From positions 226,001 to 290,000 of the forward strand of contig NZ_LNSG01000006.1 of assembly GCF_001468395.1 (NCBI RefSeq): 64,000 nucleotides of DNA. Reading direction: 5' to 3'. The translations under genes were made by a program, and so were the position numbers. The notes beneath the pieces are model-generated. The model was not told the origin of the DNA. It saw nothing but the letters and a program-made list of their open reading frames with translations, and did no database searches. This document shows positions 52,192 through 64,000 of the stretch, in pieces. The stretch comes from Sphingopyxis sp. H073. GTDB lineage: Bacteria > Pseudomonadota > Alphaproteobacteria > Sphingomonadales > Sphingomonadaceae. Positions within the stretch are counted from its first letter, which is position 1, and the number at the start of each line of letters is the position of its first letter.

Positions 52192-54498
52192 CTAACCGAT
52201 TTCCACCCGCAGCTCGTCGATCAGCGCCTTCACCTGCGGCAGCCGGCTTTCCTCCTCGTCGAGGATCGCATGGAAGGCGCGGCGCTTGATCGCCGCCAGT
52301 TCCTCCGCGCTCAAGGCGCCCGCCACGCTGCTCGCGACGATATCGACCAGCCGGTCGGCGCCGTGGAGCCGCCCCCACAGATAGTCATTCTCGCGGTACG
52401 CGCGGCTGAAAAAGGCGCCGAAGCTGTTGAACTCGATCCCCTTCAGCATCGCCCCCGCCCCGCCGGTGCGGATGGCGGTCGCGTCCGACGGCGAGATACG
52501 ATCGACCTTGATCGGATCGAACTCGTCGAACCCCTCGCCCTGCAACAGCGGCAGGGTCGCGATGTCGTAAAAGGGGTAGCCGAGGTAGGCGAGCAGCATC
52601 TTGCGCCGGTCGTCCTTGGGGAGCTGCGCGAGCCCTTCGGCGACCAGATTATCGGCCTCGGCATCGGCGCCGATCAGGTCGCGGCGCGCGCCGATCGCGT
52701 CGATCCATGCCGCCGCACCGGCGTCGGCGGGCACGTCGACCTCGGACAGCCAGTCATCGCCCTCGCGCTCGACATATTGGCCCAGCGCCGCATAGATCGC
52801 GTCGCGCATCGCATCGCACGCCGGGTCGCGCGCCTCGCGCTTCGCCTCGACGACGCGGTCGAGCTCGCGCGCGAGAAAGCGCAAGCGGCGGATACGGAAC
52901 CCCAGGTCGTGGGTGCGGAAAAACACCACCGCATCGTCGCTTGCGCCCAGCCCGCGCCGTCCCGACAGCCGGTCGAGCCCGCGCGCCCGCACCTCGTCCC
53001 ACAGCGCGTTGCGGCGATTGCGCTGGTGGATGTCGCCCTCGGGCGGCGCGAGCCGGTCGACCGTGCCGACCAGTTCCTCGACCACCGCCGACAGTTTGAG
53101 GTGGCCATAAGGCGCATAAGCGAAGCCTGCGCGCGCCGAGGCCTGATCCTGCGCCTTCGCGCGCCATTTCTGCAACCGCGCGGGGGTCGGCGTGTCGAGG
53201 AAGAAGGTGGTGCCGAACAGCGCCGCGACCTGTTCCTCGACCTCGACCTTCATCGCGTCGATGATGTACTGCATCCGCCGGATGCGCCGTGACATGCCCT
53301 CGATCGCCTCGACATTGTCGCGAATCGGTTGTTCGCGCGGAATTTCGGACAGCGCGCCGAGGATCGTCGACATGAAGCCCGGAAGCTTCTTCTCGTCCCC
53401 CGCCGTTGCCTCGCCGGGCTTGCCGAAGCTGATCGAGCGGTAGTCGGGCTTAGGATCGATATAGACGAAGCGCCGGTCGATCTCGCGCCGCGCGGGCCGC
53501 TGCTTGAGCGCGGCGATCGCGGGGCGGAAGGGTGCGTTGGCAAGCACCGATCCGTCGATCAGCACGCGGTCGGCCGGATCGGCCTCGCCGCCTGCGGGAA
53601 GTTGCGCGCGGATGAAGGCGTCGCGGCCGGGCCATTCGATCCCGCGCTTGCCCAGCACGCGGTCGAGCTCGCGCAACGTGAAGGGCGGGAAAGCACCCGG
53701 AAAGCTTGCGGTCGCGCGCGCCGCCGCGGCGAGCGCCGGCACATCGTCCAGCCCGTCGGCCGCCTTCGGGTCTTGCCGGAAATGGATCACCAGCCGATGT
53801 TCCTGCTCGGTGACGCGCGGCGGACTGTTGAGCGACAGCGGCGCGCTGTGCCCCGCAAAATCGGTGACCGAGACGAACAGGTCGACCGGCTGGCCCGTGG
53901 GCACCAGCGACGGCCCGACCGGCCCGCTGTCCATCGCATCGAACGCATCGAGCAGCAGGTTCGAAAAGGTCTCGCCGCCGAAGGGCGGTTCGAACCAGCG
54001 CGCACGCACGAAGCGCGACAGCTTGGCGCGCACCTCCTCCTGCGCGCCCTCGCCAACCGTCCGGTCGATCACGTTGCCGCGCCGTTTCATCGCCCAGCCC
54101 GCGATCGGCACCGCCCAGAATTTGGTCGCCGCCGACAGCGGCCGCGCGTCGGGGTCGAGCAGATAATCGACGTCGGCATCCTTCAGCCACAGCTCGGTCA
54201 GCGGATCGAGCGACTGGCCCGTCGCGATCGCCCGCGCGAGGAAGATGCCGTTGATCCCGCCCGCGCTCGCCCCCGCGACGATGTCGGCCATGACCCGCAG
54301 CCTGACCCCGCCGCGCTCGCCGAGCGCGGTGAGCAACTCGCCATAGACGCGCCCCGAACCCTGCTGTGGCCGCCCCTCATGAAAGGCGCGCGACGCCGCG
54401 GCGAGCCGCCAGACCTCTTTGGTAATGCCGTGCATATAGACGGCGAGGCTGATGCCGCCGTAGCAAATCAGGGCGAAGCGCAGTTCCTTTTCCCGCAT
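52192..54498 (-). CDS. Patatin-like phospholipase
   Basis: 768 residues. Opens EKELRFALICYGGISLAVYMHGI with the oxyanion-type GG, then the nucleophile elbow GASAGGING and, later, the catalytic Asp of the dyad in LIDGSVLANAPF. A long C-terminal part (DUF3376-like) follows. The family hydrolyses lipids in other bacteria; an acyl hydrolase at the membrane is the best guess. No partner genes adjoin it. Confidence 0.9.
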   Translation of the reverse strand: MREKELRFALICYGGISLAVYMHGITKEVWRLAAASRAFHEGRPQQGSGRVYGELLTALGERGGVRLRVMADIVAGASAGGINGIFLARAIATGQSLDPLTELWLKDADVDYLLDPDARPLSAATKFWAVPIAGWAMKRRGNVIDRTVGEGAQEEVRAKLSRFVRARWFEPPFGGETFSNLLLDAFDAMDSGPVGPSLVPTGQPVDLFVSVTDFAGHSAPLSLNSPPRVTEQEHRLVIHFRQDPKAADGLDDVPALAAAARATASFPGAFPPFTLRELDRVLGKRGIEWPGRDAFIRAQLPAGGEADPADRVLIDGSVLANAPFRPAIAALKQRPARREIDRRFVYIDPKPDYRSISFGKPGEATAGDEKKLPGFMSTILGALSEIPREQPIRDNVEAIEGMSRRIRRMQYIIDAMKVEVEEQVAALFGTTFFLDTPTPARLQKWRAKAQDQASARAGFAYAPYGHLKLSAVVEELVGTVDRLAPPEGDIHQRNRRNALWDEVRARGLDRLSGRRGLGASDDAVVFFRTHDLGFRIRRLRFLARELDRVVEAKREARDPACDAMRDAIYAALGQYVEREGDDWLSEVDVPADAGAAAWIDAIGARRDLIGADAEADNLVAEGLAQLPKDDRRKMLLAYLGYPFYDIATLPLLQGEGFDEFDPIKVDRISPSDATAIRTGGAGAMLKGIEFNSFGAFFSRAYRENDYLWGRLHGADRLVDIVASSVAGALSAEELAAIKRRAFHAILDEEESRLPQVKALIDELRVEIG

Positions 54499-54631
54499 CG
54501 CGACAATGATAGCGCGCTTTGGGGGGCGCCGTCACCTTTTCAGACGGAATGACGGAAACCGGGCGTCGGCTGCCACTGGCGCCGATCTGGATCGCATGGG
54601 CGGAAACGACCGAAGGTGGACATTCGTTCCT

Positions 54632-54764
54632 CCCTGTGGCGCAGCCATGGGGAGGTGGCAGCGCGCAGCGCTGACGGAGGGGCTTTTGCGCCGACGTTGC
54701 GGCCCCTCCACCATCACCTGCGGCGACGGTCCCCCTCCCCACGGCTGCGCCGCAGGGAGGATAA
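54632..54764. repeat. Palindromic repeat family D, copy 2
   Basis: Left arm with GCGCAGCCATGGGGAGGTGG and right arm CCCCCTCCCCACGGCTGCGC. Same family as 10188, without the extra ~50 bases present there. Followed after a few bases by family A copy 3. Confidence 0.85.
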
Positions 54765-54772
54765 TTCCCTCT

Positions 54773-54847
54773 TCGTCATCCCGGACTTGATCCGGGGTCC
54801 ACGAATTCGGCGCTGCAATGGATCCCGGATCAAGTCCGGGATGACGA
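54773..54847. repeat. Palindromic repeat family A, copy 3
   Basis: Left arm CATCCCGGACTTGATCCGGG and right arm ATCCCGGATCAAGTCCGGGA, close to perfect. Together with family D copy 2 it fills most of the 430-base gap (54499-54930) between the patatin and bactofilin genes; no gene is supportable there. Confidence 0.9.
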
Positions 54848-54930
54848 AGGTCTGGAATCCACCCCAAAGCCGTCCTTCGCAAAAAAGCCCGGCAAGGCCT
54901 GTGACCGGCGCTGGCCGGACGGCTCGGGAA

Positions 54931-55392
54931 TCAGGCGCCGACCGACTTATTCTCGACCACCTCGAGCGGCGGCGGCGACTTCACCGCGCCGGCGCGGCGG
55001 TGCGAGAGCTTGCCCTCGACCTTGCCGCCGTTTTCGATCGTGATCGTTTCATAGGTGACGTCGCCGGTGATCCGCGCGGTGGCATGGACGATCAGCGTCT
55101 TGGCCTCGATCGATCCGTCGAGCAGGCCCGCGATCTTCGCGGTATCGGCGATCACCGCGCCCTTGATCTCGCTCGCCTCGCCCTGCACCAGGTTGGCGCA
55201 TTTCAGGTCACCGTCGATCTTGCCGTCGACGTGCAGGTCGACGCTGGCCGAGACGTTGCCGGTGATGACCACGTCCGATCCGAGGACCGAAAAGGTCGTG
55301 TGACGCGCGCCGGTCGCCATCTTAGCTGGCAGTGCGGCTGGCAGCGAGGGCGCCGACTCGCTGTCGGGCGTCGTCTTTGACTTCAAGAACAT
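54931..55392 (-). CDS. Bactofilin
   Basis: Cytoskeletal filament protein of the bactofilin (DUF583) family. 153 residues: a short variable start, then the right-handed beta-helix core (FSVLGSDVVITGNVSASVDLHVDGKIDGDL, with repeating hydrophobic triads), then a Pro-rich tail. The ATG at 55392 follows GGAGG and lies 71 bases inside the upstream M23 gene; a later ATG at 55320 is possible but has no ribosome site. Bactofilins commonly pair with M23 peptidases to place cell-wall growth. Confidence 0.9.
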   Translation of the reverse strand: MFLKSKTTPDSESAPSLPAALPAKMATGARHTTFSVLGSDVVITGNVSASVDLHVDGKIDGDLKCANLVQGEASEIKGAVIADTAKIAGLLDGSIEAKTLIVHATARITGDVTYETITIENGGKVEGKLSHRRAGAVKSPPPLEVVENKSVGA

Positions 55393-56521
55393 CGGCTTTG
55401 GCCTCCAGGAAGCGGCGCGGGTTGACCGCGACCCCGTTCAAACGAACTTCGAAATGCAGGTGGCTGCCGGTCGAACGGCCGGTCGAGCCCATCTTGGCGA
55501 TCTGCTGGCCTGCGGCGACCTGCGCGCCCACCGCGGTGTTGAAACCCGACAGGTGCGCGTAGCGGGTCAGGATGCCCTGGCCGTGATCGACCTCGACGAC
55601 ATTGCCATACCCCGACTTCTGCCCGACGAAGACGACGCGGCCGGGGGCGGCGGCGAGGATCGGGGTGCCGAGCGGCCCGGGGAAATCGAGCCCGGCGTGC
55701 ATCGCGCCGGCGCCGGTGAAGGGGTCGCTGCGATAGCCGAAGCTCGACGAGAGCATCAGCACGTCGGCAGGCTTGCCCGAGGGCACCGCGACGAGCGTGC
55801 GTTCGAGCACTTCCATGCGGAACAGCGCGCCCTCGAGCGCGGCGAACGAGGCGCCGAACGCCTTCGCCTTGCCGGTCGTGCCGCGATAGGGGATGAAGGG
55901 ACCGCCGCGGCCGGACGCGGCGTTGCGGACGAGCGCCCGGGGATCGAGCCCGAGCTTTGCGACCGCGACCTCGGCCTTTGCCGCGCGCTCGTTCACCGCC
56001 GCCAGCAGGCGCGCCGCGAACCGTTCCTGACGCTTTTCGATGCGGGCGAGCGCCTGCGCCTCGGGCGGCAGGTTCGGGTCGATCGCGCTGGTTTCGAGCG
56101 TCGCGGGCTCGGCCTTCGCTTCGGTGCCGGCTTCGGGCGTCACCGCCGCGGGTTCGACGCCGAAGTGCGTCTCCGACCATTCGTCGAGCTGGTCCTGCCG
56201 CTCTTCGAGGTCGGCGGCGGTTTCGGCAACGCGGTCGCGATATTTGGCGATGCGGGCTTCGGCGGCGGTTGCCGCGGCCTTCTGCGCCGCGACTTCGGCG
56301 CGCTCGCCCGAACTCAGCATCTGGTTCGCCAGTATCGCGAGCGTCACGCCCGCCCAGGCAAGCAGCACCGCGCCGGCGATGAGCGCGACGCGCTTTTGCC
56401 AGACCGCGCTGACGCGAAGGAAACGCACGTGACCGTGCGTGCGGATGAAGATTTCATGGTCCTGAAACAGCGCCGAGACGCGCTGCCGCCAATGGCGCAG
56501 GCCCGTTAATTTCGAAGACAA
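55322..56521 (-). CDS. Membrane-anchored M23 peptidase paired with the bactofilin
   Basis: About 399 residues: a short basic N-terminus, one membrane helix (~45-65, VALIAGAVLLAWAGVTLAILAN), a coiled coil (~70-110), and a C-terminal M23 domain with GAMHAGLDFPG, YAHLSGFN and HLHFEVRL zinc motifs. No ATG is in frame upstream of the membrane helix, so a TTG at 56521 with GGGG 7 bases before it is used as the start. Its end overlaps the bactofilin start by 71 bases, so the two are translationally linked. Confidence 0.85.
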   Translation of the reverse strand: MSSKLTGLRHWRQRVSALFQDHEIFIRTHGHVRFLRVSAVWQKRVALIAGAVLLAWAGVTLAILANQMLSSGERAEVAAQKAAATAAEARIAKYRDRVAETAADLEERQDQLDEWSETHFGVEPAAVTPEAGTEAKAEPATLETSAIDPNLPPEAQALARIEKRQERFAARLLAAVNERAAKAEVAVAKLGLDPRALVRNAASGRGGPFIPYRGTTGKAKAFGASFAALEGALFRMEVLERTLVAVPSGKPADVLMLSSSFGYRSDPFTGAGAMHAGLDFPGPLGTPILAAAPGRVVFVGQKSGYGNVVEVDHGQGILTRYAHLSGFNTAVGAQVAAGQQIAKMGSTGRSTGSHLHFEVRLNGVAVNPRRFLEAKADVLEVKDDARQRVGALAASRTAS

Positions 56522-56761
56522 GTGGCGACCCCATCTTGTTGTTCTGTGGAGCCCTCCGCCCCGCTTGGAGGGCGCCTTACCAGCGCGCGAACCCCCTTGC
56601 GAATCATTGCGGGGCGAGTCGCGCCGAGTCGAACATGACTCGCGGTGAACGGTGTCAAAGGGCGCCAATGGCGCCATTTTGGGAGGATTCAGGCCCGCGA
56701 ATCGCCTGTTAACATTGACGGCTTGCTTACCATTTCGGGGTAGGGAAAGAGGGTGACCGAC

Positions 56762-58159
56762 ATGTCCGATACCCCGATCCCCGCAAGCGCAAATGCCCTT
56801 CAGGAACAGGCGCCTGCGAGCCGCCGCCGTCCGCGCTCGGCGGTCAGCGCGGGGGTCGGGATCGTCGGCCTGATCGGCCTTTTGGGGTATCTGCTCATCG
56901 CGCGCCACGCCCCGGATATCGCCGCCTTCCTTGGCGTCGACTGGGGCGACCGCGGTCCGATGAGCGGGCCCAATTCGGCAATCGTCAGCGTGCTCGCCTG
57001 CGGCGTGCCGATGGTGCTGTGGTCGCTGTTCGTCGACAAGGTGCACCGCAATCCCTCGACCGGGATCGACTGGAACCAGCGCCGCCCGTGGCGCGACACG
57101 CTCGACATCAGCCTGACCAAGCTCGCCGGGCTCTGGGCGACCTGGCTTCTGCTCGCGGGTTTCTATGCGACGATGCGCTATTATTGGGAGGGCAGCTACG
57201 CCTTTTCGATGGACCTGCTCGAGCGCGTCGTGCCGTGGCTGCTGCTGGTCTCGGTGCCCTATACGCTCTGGCTCGACCGCCGCATGGTCGAGCCGCGCGA
57301 CGGCTGTTACCAGTTCGGCCGCTGGATGATCGCGCCCGGCCAGCCGGTCGACGGCCGTGCGATCGCGCATCATTTCCGCGCCTGGGCGGTGAAGGGCTTT
57401 TTCACCGCCTTCATGCTGTCGATCGTGCCGGGCAATTTCGCCGCGCTGGTCACCGTCGGGTGGAGCGACGTGCTCGCCAACCCCTATATGACCGGCATCT
57501 GGGCGATCAACATCCTCTACCTCGTCGACGTCCATATCGCGACCGTCGGCTATATACTGACGATGAAGCCGCTCGATTCGCACATCCGGACGGCGAACCC
57601 CTATTTCATGGGCTGGGTCGCGGCGCTCGTCTGCTACCCGCCCTTCATCCTGATGAACGGCGGCCCGCTCGACTATCAGGTCAACGGCGCCGACTGGGGC
57701 TATTGGCTGCAGGGGCACGACACGCTGATGGCGCTCTGGGCGGCGCTGCTGTTCGCTCTCGTTGCGGTCTATGCCTGGGCGACGATGGCGTTCGGCATCC
57801 GCTTTTCGAACCTGACGCACCGCGGCGTCATCACCCACGGCCCCTATGCCTTCACGCGCCATCCCGCCTATGTATCGAAGAATCTGAGCTGGTGGGTCGG
57901 CTCGCTCCCCTTCCTCGTCACCGCCGGAGGGCCGATCGAGGCGGTGCGCAACACGGTCCTGCTCGGGCTGGTCAGCGGGGTCTATTACTGGCGCGCCAAG
58001 ACCGAGGAAAAGCATCTCCTCGCCGATCCCGCCTATCAGGCCTATTGGAACTGGGCGCAGGCGAATGCCCTGGTGCCGCGCCTGTTCGCGAAGCTGACGG
58101 GACGGGCGCGCCCGCTCATTCGCCTCGAACCCGATCCGCGCGTCGGGCCGGTCGCCTGA
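56762..58159 (+). CDS. Integral membrane protein, isoprenylcysteine-methyltransferase-like
   Basis: 465 residues with about ten hydrophobic segments. The C-terminal part has the ICMT/PEMT-like signature: THRGVITHGPYAFTRHPAYVSKNL and EEKHLLADPAYQAYW, a SAM-binding membrane methyltransferase pattern. Substrate in bacteria unknown. The ATG at 56762 follows GAGGGTG; a GTG three codons upstream is possible. Divergent from the M23 gene and convergent with the TonB receptor. Confidence 0.8.
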   Translation: MSDTPIPASANALQEQAPASRRRPRSAVSAGVGIVGLIGLLGYLLIARHAPDIAAFLGVDWGDRGPMSGPNSAIVSVLACGVPMVLWSLFVDKVHRNPSTGIDWNQRRPWRDTLDISLTKLAGLWATWLLLAGFYATMRYYWEGSYAFSMDLLERVVPWLLLVSVPYTLWLDRRMVEPRDGCYQFGRWMIAPGQPVDGRAIAHHFRAWAVKGFFTAFMLSIVPGNFAALVTVGWSDVLANPYMTGIWAINILYLVDVHIATVGYILTMKPLDSHIRTANPYFMGWVAALVCYPPFILMNGGPLDYQVNGADWGYWLQGHDTLMALWAALLFALVAVYAWATMAFGIRFSNLTHRGVITHGPYAFTRHPAYVSKNLSWWVGSLPFLVTAGGPIEAVRNTVLLGLVSGVYYWRAKTEEKHLLADPAYQAYWNWAQANALVPRLFAKLTGRARPLIRLEPDPRVGPVA

Positions 58160-58198
58160 CAGGGGCGGACGCCGTACGGCGCCCGCCCGCTCGCATCG

Positions 58199-60541
58199 TC
58201 AGAATTTGAACGCGGCTTCGACGCCCCAGATGCGGGGCTCGTTGACGAAGCCGGTCAGGTTGTTGAAGTCGATCCCGCCGACCGCCGAAGTGTCGTTGGT
58301 CACGTTGCGGACGAACGCGGCGAAGTCGTAATGATCGGTCTTGTACCCGACGCGCACGCCGCCCTCGAGCAGGCGCTTGTCCTGGAACTCGACCGATTCA
58401 TAGAGGAAGAAGTTGATCTTCGAACGGTACGACCAGTCGGTATAGACATAGACCTCGCCGTCTCCGACCGGGACGCCATATTTGGCGGTCCAGTTCGCGA
58501 TCCAGCGCGGCGACTGCGGCAGGCTGTTGCCGTCGATGTTGACGATCGCGGCCGCGAACGGCGCCGCCGGAACGACGATCGGGTCGAGCACGGTGCAGAG
58601 CGACGGATCGCCGGGCAGCAGGTCGACGCGCGTCGCGCCGCACGCCGCGGTGGTCAGGTTCGGGTCGCGGATCTCGGTATGGTTGTAGCTGAGGCCCGCG
58701 GTGAGCAGCAGCCGGTCGACCGGCATCAGTTCGACATCGAGTTCGAAGCCATAGCCGCGGACATTGTCGGCGTTGATCAGGCGGTTCGCGTTGACCCCGC
58801 CACCGACCGCGGTGAGCTGCGCATCGTTGAGGTTGTAGAGGAAGCCCGACAGGTTGATGCGGCCGCGGCCGCCCAGGACGGTCGACTTCACCCCCGCCTC
58901 ATAGGAGGTGATCGTTTCCGAATCGCCGATCGTCACGCCCGATTCGAGCGGGGTGGCGGTCGCCGGCGGGAAGAGGATACGGCCCTGGATGCTCGGCGCG
59001 CGATAGCCGCGCGCGACGCGGGCATAGAGGTTGATGTCGTCGGTCGCGGCATAGGCGATGTTCGCGTCCCACGTGACATTGTTATCGCTGACGCGGCGGT
59101 TCACCGTGCCGAGCGGGTTCTGCAGGAAGTTCGGGAACTGCGTGTCCTTGCTGCGTACCACGGTATAGCGGCGCTTGTCGTCGTTGTAGCGGACGCCGCC
59201 GGTGACGCTGAGCTGGTCGGTGAGGTGATAGGTCAGCGAGCCGAAGACGCCATAGGCCTTGCTGTGCTGTTCCTGCGCGACGACGATGTTCACGCCGCCG
59301 ACGGCGTTGTTCGGGTCGCCGAGGGTCGAGTAATTCTCGCTGAGGATGTCGAGATCCTCGTCGAAGTAGAAGAAGCCGGCCTGATAGGAGAGCGGGCCGT
59401 TACCGTTGCTTTCGAGGCGGACTTCCTGCGTGAACTGGCGCAGTTTCGGCACGCTGTCGCGCGTTTCGGCGGTGAAGGGGATGTCGCCGGGGCCATAGAG
59501 GTTCGGCGGCAGGAAGTTGGCGCCGAAACCGCCGTCGACGTCGCCGACCGAGGTCGCGTGACCCTTCCACAGGCTGGTGACCGAGATCAGCGAGACCGGG
59601 CCGAGATCCCAGTTGACGCGCGCCGAGGCATTGCCGGTGCGCACGCGCTGTTCATTCTTGCCGTCGGTCGAGACGCGGTAGCGGTCGAAATTGTCGTTGA
59701 GCCCGGTCTCGCCGCGCGTGAAGACATTGGCGCGGAACAGGCGCGCGGTGCCGTTGAGGCGGCGGAGCTGGCCGGTCAGCAGGATTTCGAGATTGTCGGT
59801 CGGCTTGACGAGGCCCTGGAAGCGGAGCGCGAGCTCGTCGAAGCCCTCGAACGCGTCCTTGGTGGTGCCGCTGGGGACGACATTGTCCACATAATCGTCC
59901 TGGCGCTGGTAGAGCCCCGACACGCGGATCGCGACCTTGTCGCCGAGCGGGCCGCCGACGGCGCCCTGCGCGTTGATCGCGTTGAAGCGGCCATAGGAAA
60001 TGCGGCCGTAACCGCCGAACTCATCCTTCGGCTTCACCGAGTCAAACTTGACGATGCCCGCGGGGGTGTTGCGGCCGAACAGCGTGCCCTGCGGCCCGCG
60101 CAGCACTTCGACGCGTTCGATATCGAACACCGGGAAGCCCTTCAGGATCGGGTTTTCGAGGACCACATCGTCATAGACAAGGCTGACCGGCTGCGACGCG
60201 TTGAAGTCGAAATCGGTGTTGCCGAGACCGCGGATATAGAAGCGCGGGAAGGTGCGGCCGAACGAGGATTCGACCATAAGGCTGGGCACCTTGGCCGACA
60301 GCGAGCGGACGTCCTGGCCGCCGGCGCCGATCGCGTCGAGCTTGTCGCCCGAGACCGCGGTGATCGAGATCGGCACGTCCTGCAGATTCTCTTCGCGGCG
60401 CTGCGCGGTGACGATGATCTCGCCCAGCTGGCCTTCTTCGGCGGCGGGGGCGGCGTCCTGCGCGGCGGCGGGGGCGGCCCAGCCGGCGGCGAGGATGGCG
60501 AGGACGGGGGCTATAGCGGTAGCGGAAGGAAAAAGGCGCAT
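58199..60541 (-). CDS. TonB-dependent outer-membrane receptor (second)
   Basis: 780 residues. Signal peptide ~1-28 (ends APAAAQ), a TonB box-like EIIVTAQ, a plug domain (RREENLQDVPISITAVSG, then FYIRGLG and RVEVLRGPQGTLFGRNTPAG), and a barrel ending in GVEAAFKF. The RREE-LQDVP plug is typical of the many sphingomonad receptors of unknown ligand. It differs clearly from the receptor at 23051. No transport genes adjoin it. Confidence 0.93.
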   Translation of the reverse strand: MRLFPSATAIAPVLAILAAGWAAPAAAQDAAPAAEEGQLGEIIVTAQRREENLQDVPISITAVSGDKLDAIGAGGQDVRSLSAKVPSLMVESSFGRTFPRFYIRGLGNTDFDFNASQPVSLVYDDVVLENPILKGFPVFDIERVEVLRGPQGTLFGRNTPAGIVKFDSVKPKDEFGGYGRISYGRFNAINAQGAVGGPLGDKVAIRVSGLYQRQDDYVDNVVPSGTTKDAFEGFDELALRFQGLVKPTDNLEILLTGQLRRLNGTARLFRANVFTRGETGLNDNFDRYRVSTDGKNEQRVRTGNASARVNWDLGPVSLISVTSLWKGHATSVGDVDGGFGANFLPPNLYGPGDIPFTAETRDSVPKLRQFTQEVRLESNGNGPLSYQAGFFYFDEDLDILSENYSTLGDPNNAVGGVNIVVAQEQHSKAYGVFGSLTYHLTDQLSVTGGVRYNDDKRRYTVVRSKDTQFPNFLQNPLGTVNRRVSDNNVTWDANIAYAATDDINLYARVARGYRAPSIQGRILFPPATATPLESGVTIGDSETITSYEAGVKSTVLGGRGRINLSGFLYNLNDAQLTAVGGGVNANRLINADNVRGYGFELDVELMPVDRLLLTAGLSYNHTEIRDPNLTTAACGATRVDLLPGDPSLCTVLDPIVVPAAPFAAAIVNIDGNSLPQSPRWIANWTAKYGVPVGDGEVYVYTDWSYRSKINFFLYESVEFQDKRLLEGGVRVGYKTDHYDFAAFVRNVTNDTSAVGGIDFNNLTGFVNEPRIWGVEAAFKF

Positions 60542-60728
60542 GGCGAGCTTCCTGAAACAGAGTGAACGTTGGGAGAGCGAAAAACCAACCGCTCTTTGGC
60601 GATCCGCGCCGCCGCGATCAATCGGCGAAGCACGGGCTGCTGACGATCATGTCAACAGTGTTGCGCAATTGCTTCACTTTCGAGGCGAGGGGATGGCCGG
60701 TTTCGGCCGATTGCTGCCCTATCCATCA

Positions 60729-60803
60729 TCGTCACCCCGGACTTGATCCGGGGTCCATGACTTCAGCGCTGCAGTGGATCCCGGATCAAGTCCGGGATGA
60801 CGA
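60729..60803. repeat. Palindromic repeat family A, copy 4
   Basis: Left arm CACCCCGGACTTGATCCGGG and right arm ATCCCGGATCAAGTCCGGGA. Nearly identical in its arms to copy 3. It lies between the second TonB receptor and the ribosomal operon. Confidence 0.9.
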
Positions 60804-60867
60804 ATGTCTGGAATCCACCCCTTTTCAGACACTTCCTCGGCGATGAAGGCGCGCCCGCGCCAGACAC

Positions 60868-60901
60868 GAAAAAGCCCGCTAACTCATCGAGAAAGCGGGC
60901 T
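60868..60901 (-). terminator. Terminator of the ribosomal RNA operon, after tRNA-fMet
   Basis: On the minus strand AGCCCGCT, loop, AGCGGGCT, then TTTTT. It starts 6 bases after the CCA end of the tRNA gene. Confidence 0.85.
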
Positions 60902-60906
60902 AATTT

Positions 60907-60983
<77 letters not shown>

Positions 60984-61027
60984 TCAACCAGCGGCTTTTC
61001 CCTTTCAGGACCGCCAAAAACAGCCAA

Positions 61028-61049
61028 AGGCCGGCATCTCTGCCGGCCT
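61028..61049 (-). promoter_or_regulatory. Hairpin between 5S rRNA and tRNA-fMet
   Basis: AGGCCGGC, 6-base loop, GCCGGCCT, a perfect 8-base stem followed on the minus strand by TTGGCTGTTTTT. It may be a processing stem or a weak terminator. Confidence 0.6.
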
Positions 61050-61093
61050 CTAACTTTGTGAATGGGTTTCTTTTCGACCTTACGTCGGCTGCA

Positions 61094-61210
61094 ATGCCTG
61101 GCGACGTCCTACTCTTCCAACGCTTAAGCGGTAGTACCATCGGCGCTGTCAGGTTTCACGGCCGAGTTCGAGATGGGATCGGGTGGGTCACTGACGCCAT
61201 GGTCACCAAG
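61094..61210 (-). rRNA. rrf: 5S ribosomal RNA
   Basis: About 117 bases on the minus strand with CTTGGTGACCATGGCG at the 5' end, CCCGATCCCATCTCGAACTC in loop B-C and GTCGCCAGGC at the 3' end. The ends are accurate to a few bases. Confidence 0.95.
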
Positions 61211-61324
61211 CAATGAAGCCGGCGTAGGGTCAAAAGTCTTTCAATCGATGTCCGTGCAATACTGTCTGATCAATCATCCACTATCGCGGACAAACCCGTC
61301 AGGCTTGTCGTTGATGGCGGGACT

Positions 61325-64000
<2,676 letters not shown>

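Noticed and set aside
56522..58015. Upstream extension of the M23 peptidase frame to ~897 residues
   Set aside because: The extension lies antisense to the methyltransferase-like gene and before the membrane helix; a TTG at 56521 with a ribosome site is a better start.

Overview
This is 64 kb of chromosome from a GC-rich alphaproteobacterium, most likely a sphingomonad close to Sphingopyxis. The clues are the chvI-chvG genes beside pckA, a 23S-5S-tRNA-fMet ribosomal operon end, two long TonB-dependent receptors, a SUV3-like helicase followed by an S4 protein and FdxA, and many short palindromic intergenic repeats. The genus is inferred from gene order and protein style, not from a database search. 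No prophage, insertion sequence or CRISPR array is visible.

Layout. 1-3.9 kb (minus strand): ffh-rpsP-rimM, then a serine hydrolase cut by the window edge. 4.1-10.2 kb (plus): a GGDEF/EAL protein, then dapF-mtaB-ftsY-yciB with 4-base overlaps, then a PuuD-type membrane protein. 10.4-16.3 kb (minus): an M23 peptidase, then hemB, an acetyltransferase, a spermidine-synthase-like membrane protein and a gamma-carbonic anhydrase, coupled by 4-base overlaps. 16.6-25.7 kb (plus): SUV3-like helicase, S4 protein, fdxA, clpP, clpX and a TonB-dependent receptor. 26.0-30.9 kb: sufE and an enlarged phage-shock (psp) operon on the minus strand, with the activator pspF divergent. 31-37.2 kb: lipoprotein, rplU-rpmA, acetyltransferase, DUF937, DUF3597 and DUF885 proteins and one unknown. 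37.3-44.4 kb: pckA diverging from chvI-chvG-hprK-rapZ-EIIA-HPr-rRNA methyltransferase. 44.6-48.8 kb: META-domain lipoprotein, rmuC and a four-gene envelope cluster with a copper chaperone. 49-54.5 kb: dnaK, dnaJ and a patatin. 54.9-60.5 kb: bactofilin with an M23 peptidase, an isoprenylcysteine-methyltransferase-like protein and a second TonB receptor. 60.9-64 kb: tRNA-fMet, 5S and most of 23S rRNA on the minus strand.

The most unusual locus is the psp operon. A near-consensus sigma-54 promoter drives a 46-residue membrane peptide, pspA, pspB and pspC, and then five more small genes. Each of the five has one membrane segment followed by a PspB-like coiled coil, four of them carrying an ERI-(A/V)-T-D signature, and the PspC tail appears to carry the same module. 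This looks like lineage-specific expansion of a membrane-stress sensor. The second highlight is a palindromic repeat sitting in frame inside mtaB, in the linker between its two iron-sulfur domains, reminiscent of Rickettsia palindromic elements. At least twelve related or similar palindromes lie between genes, one of them apparently interrupted by a second element.
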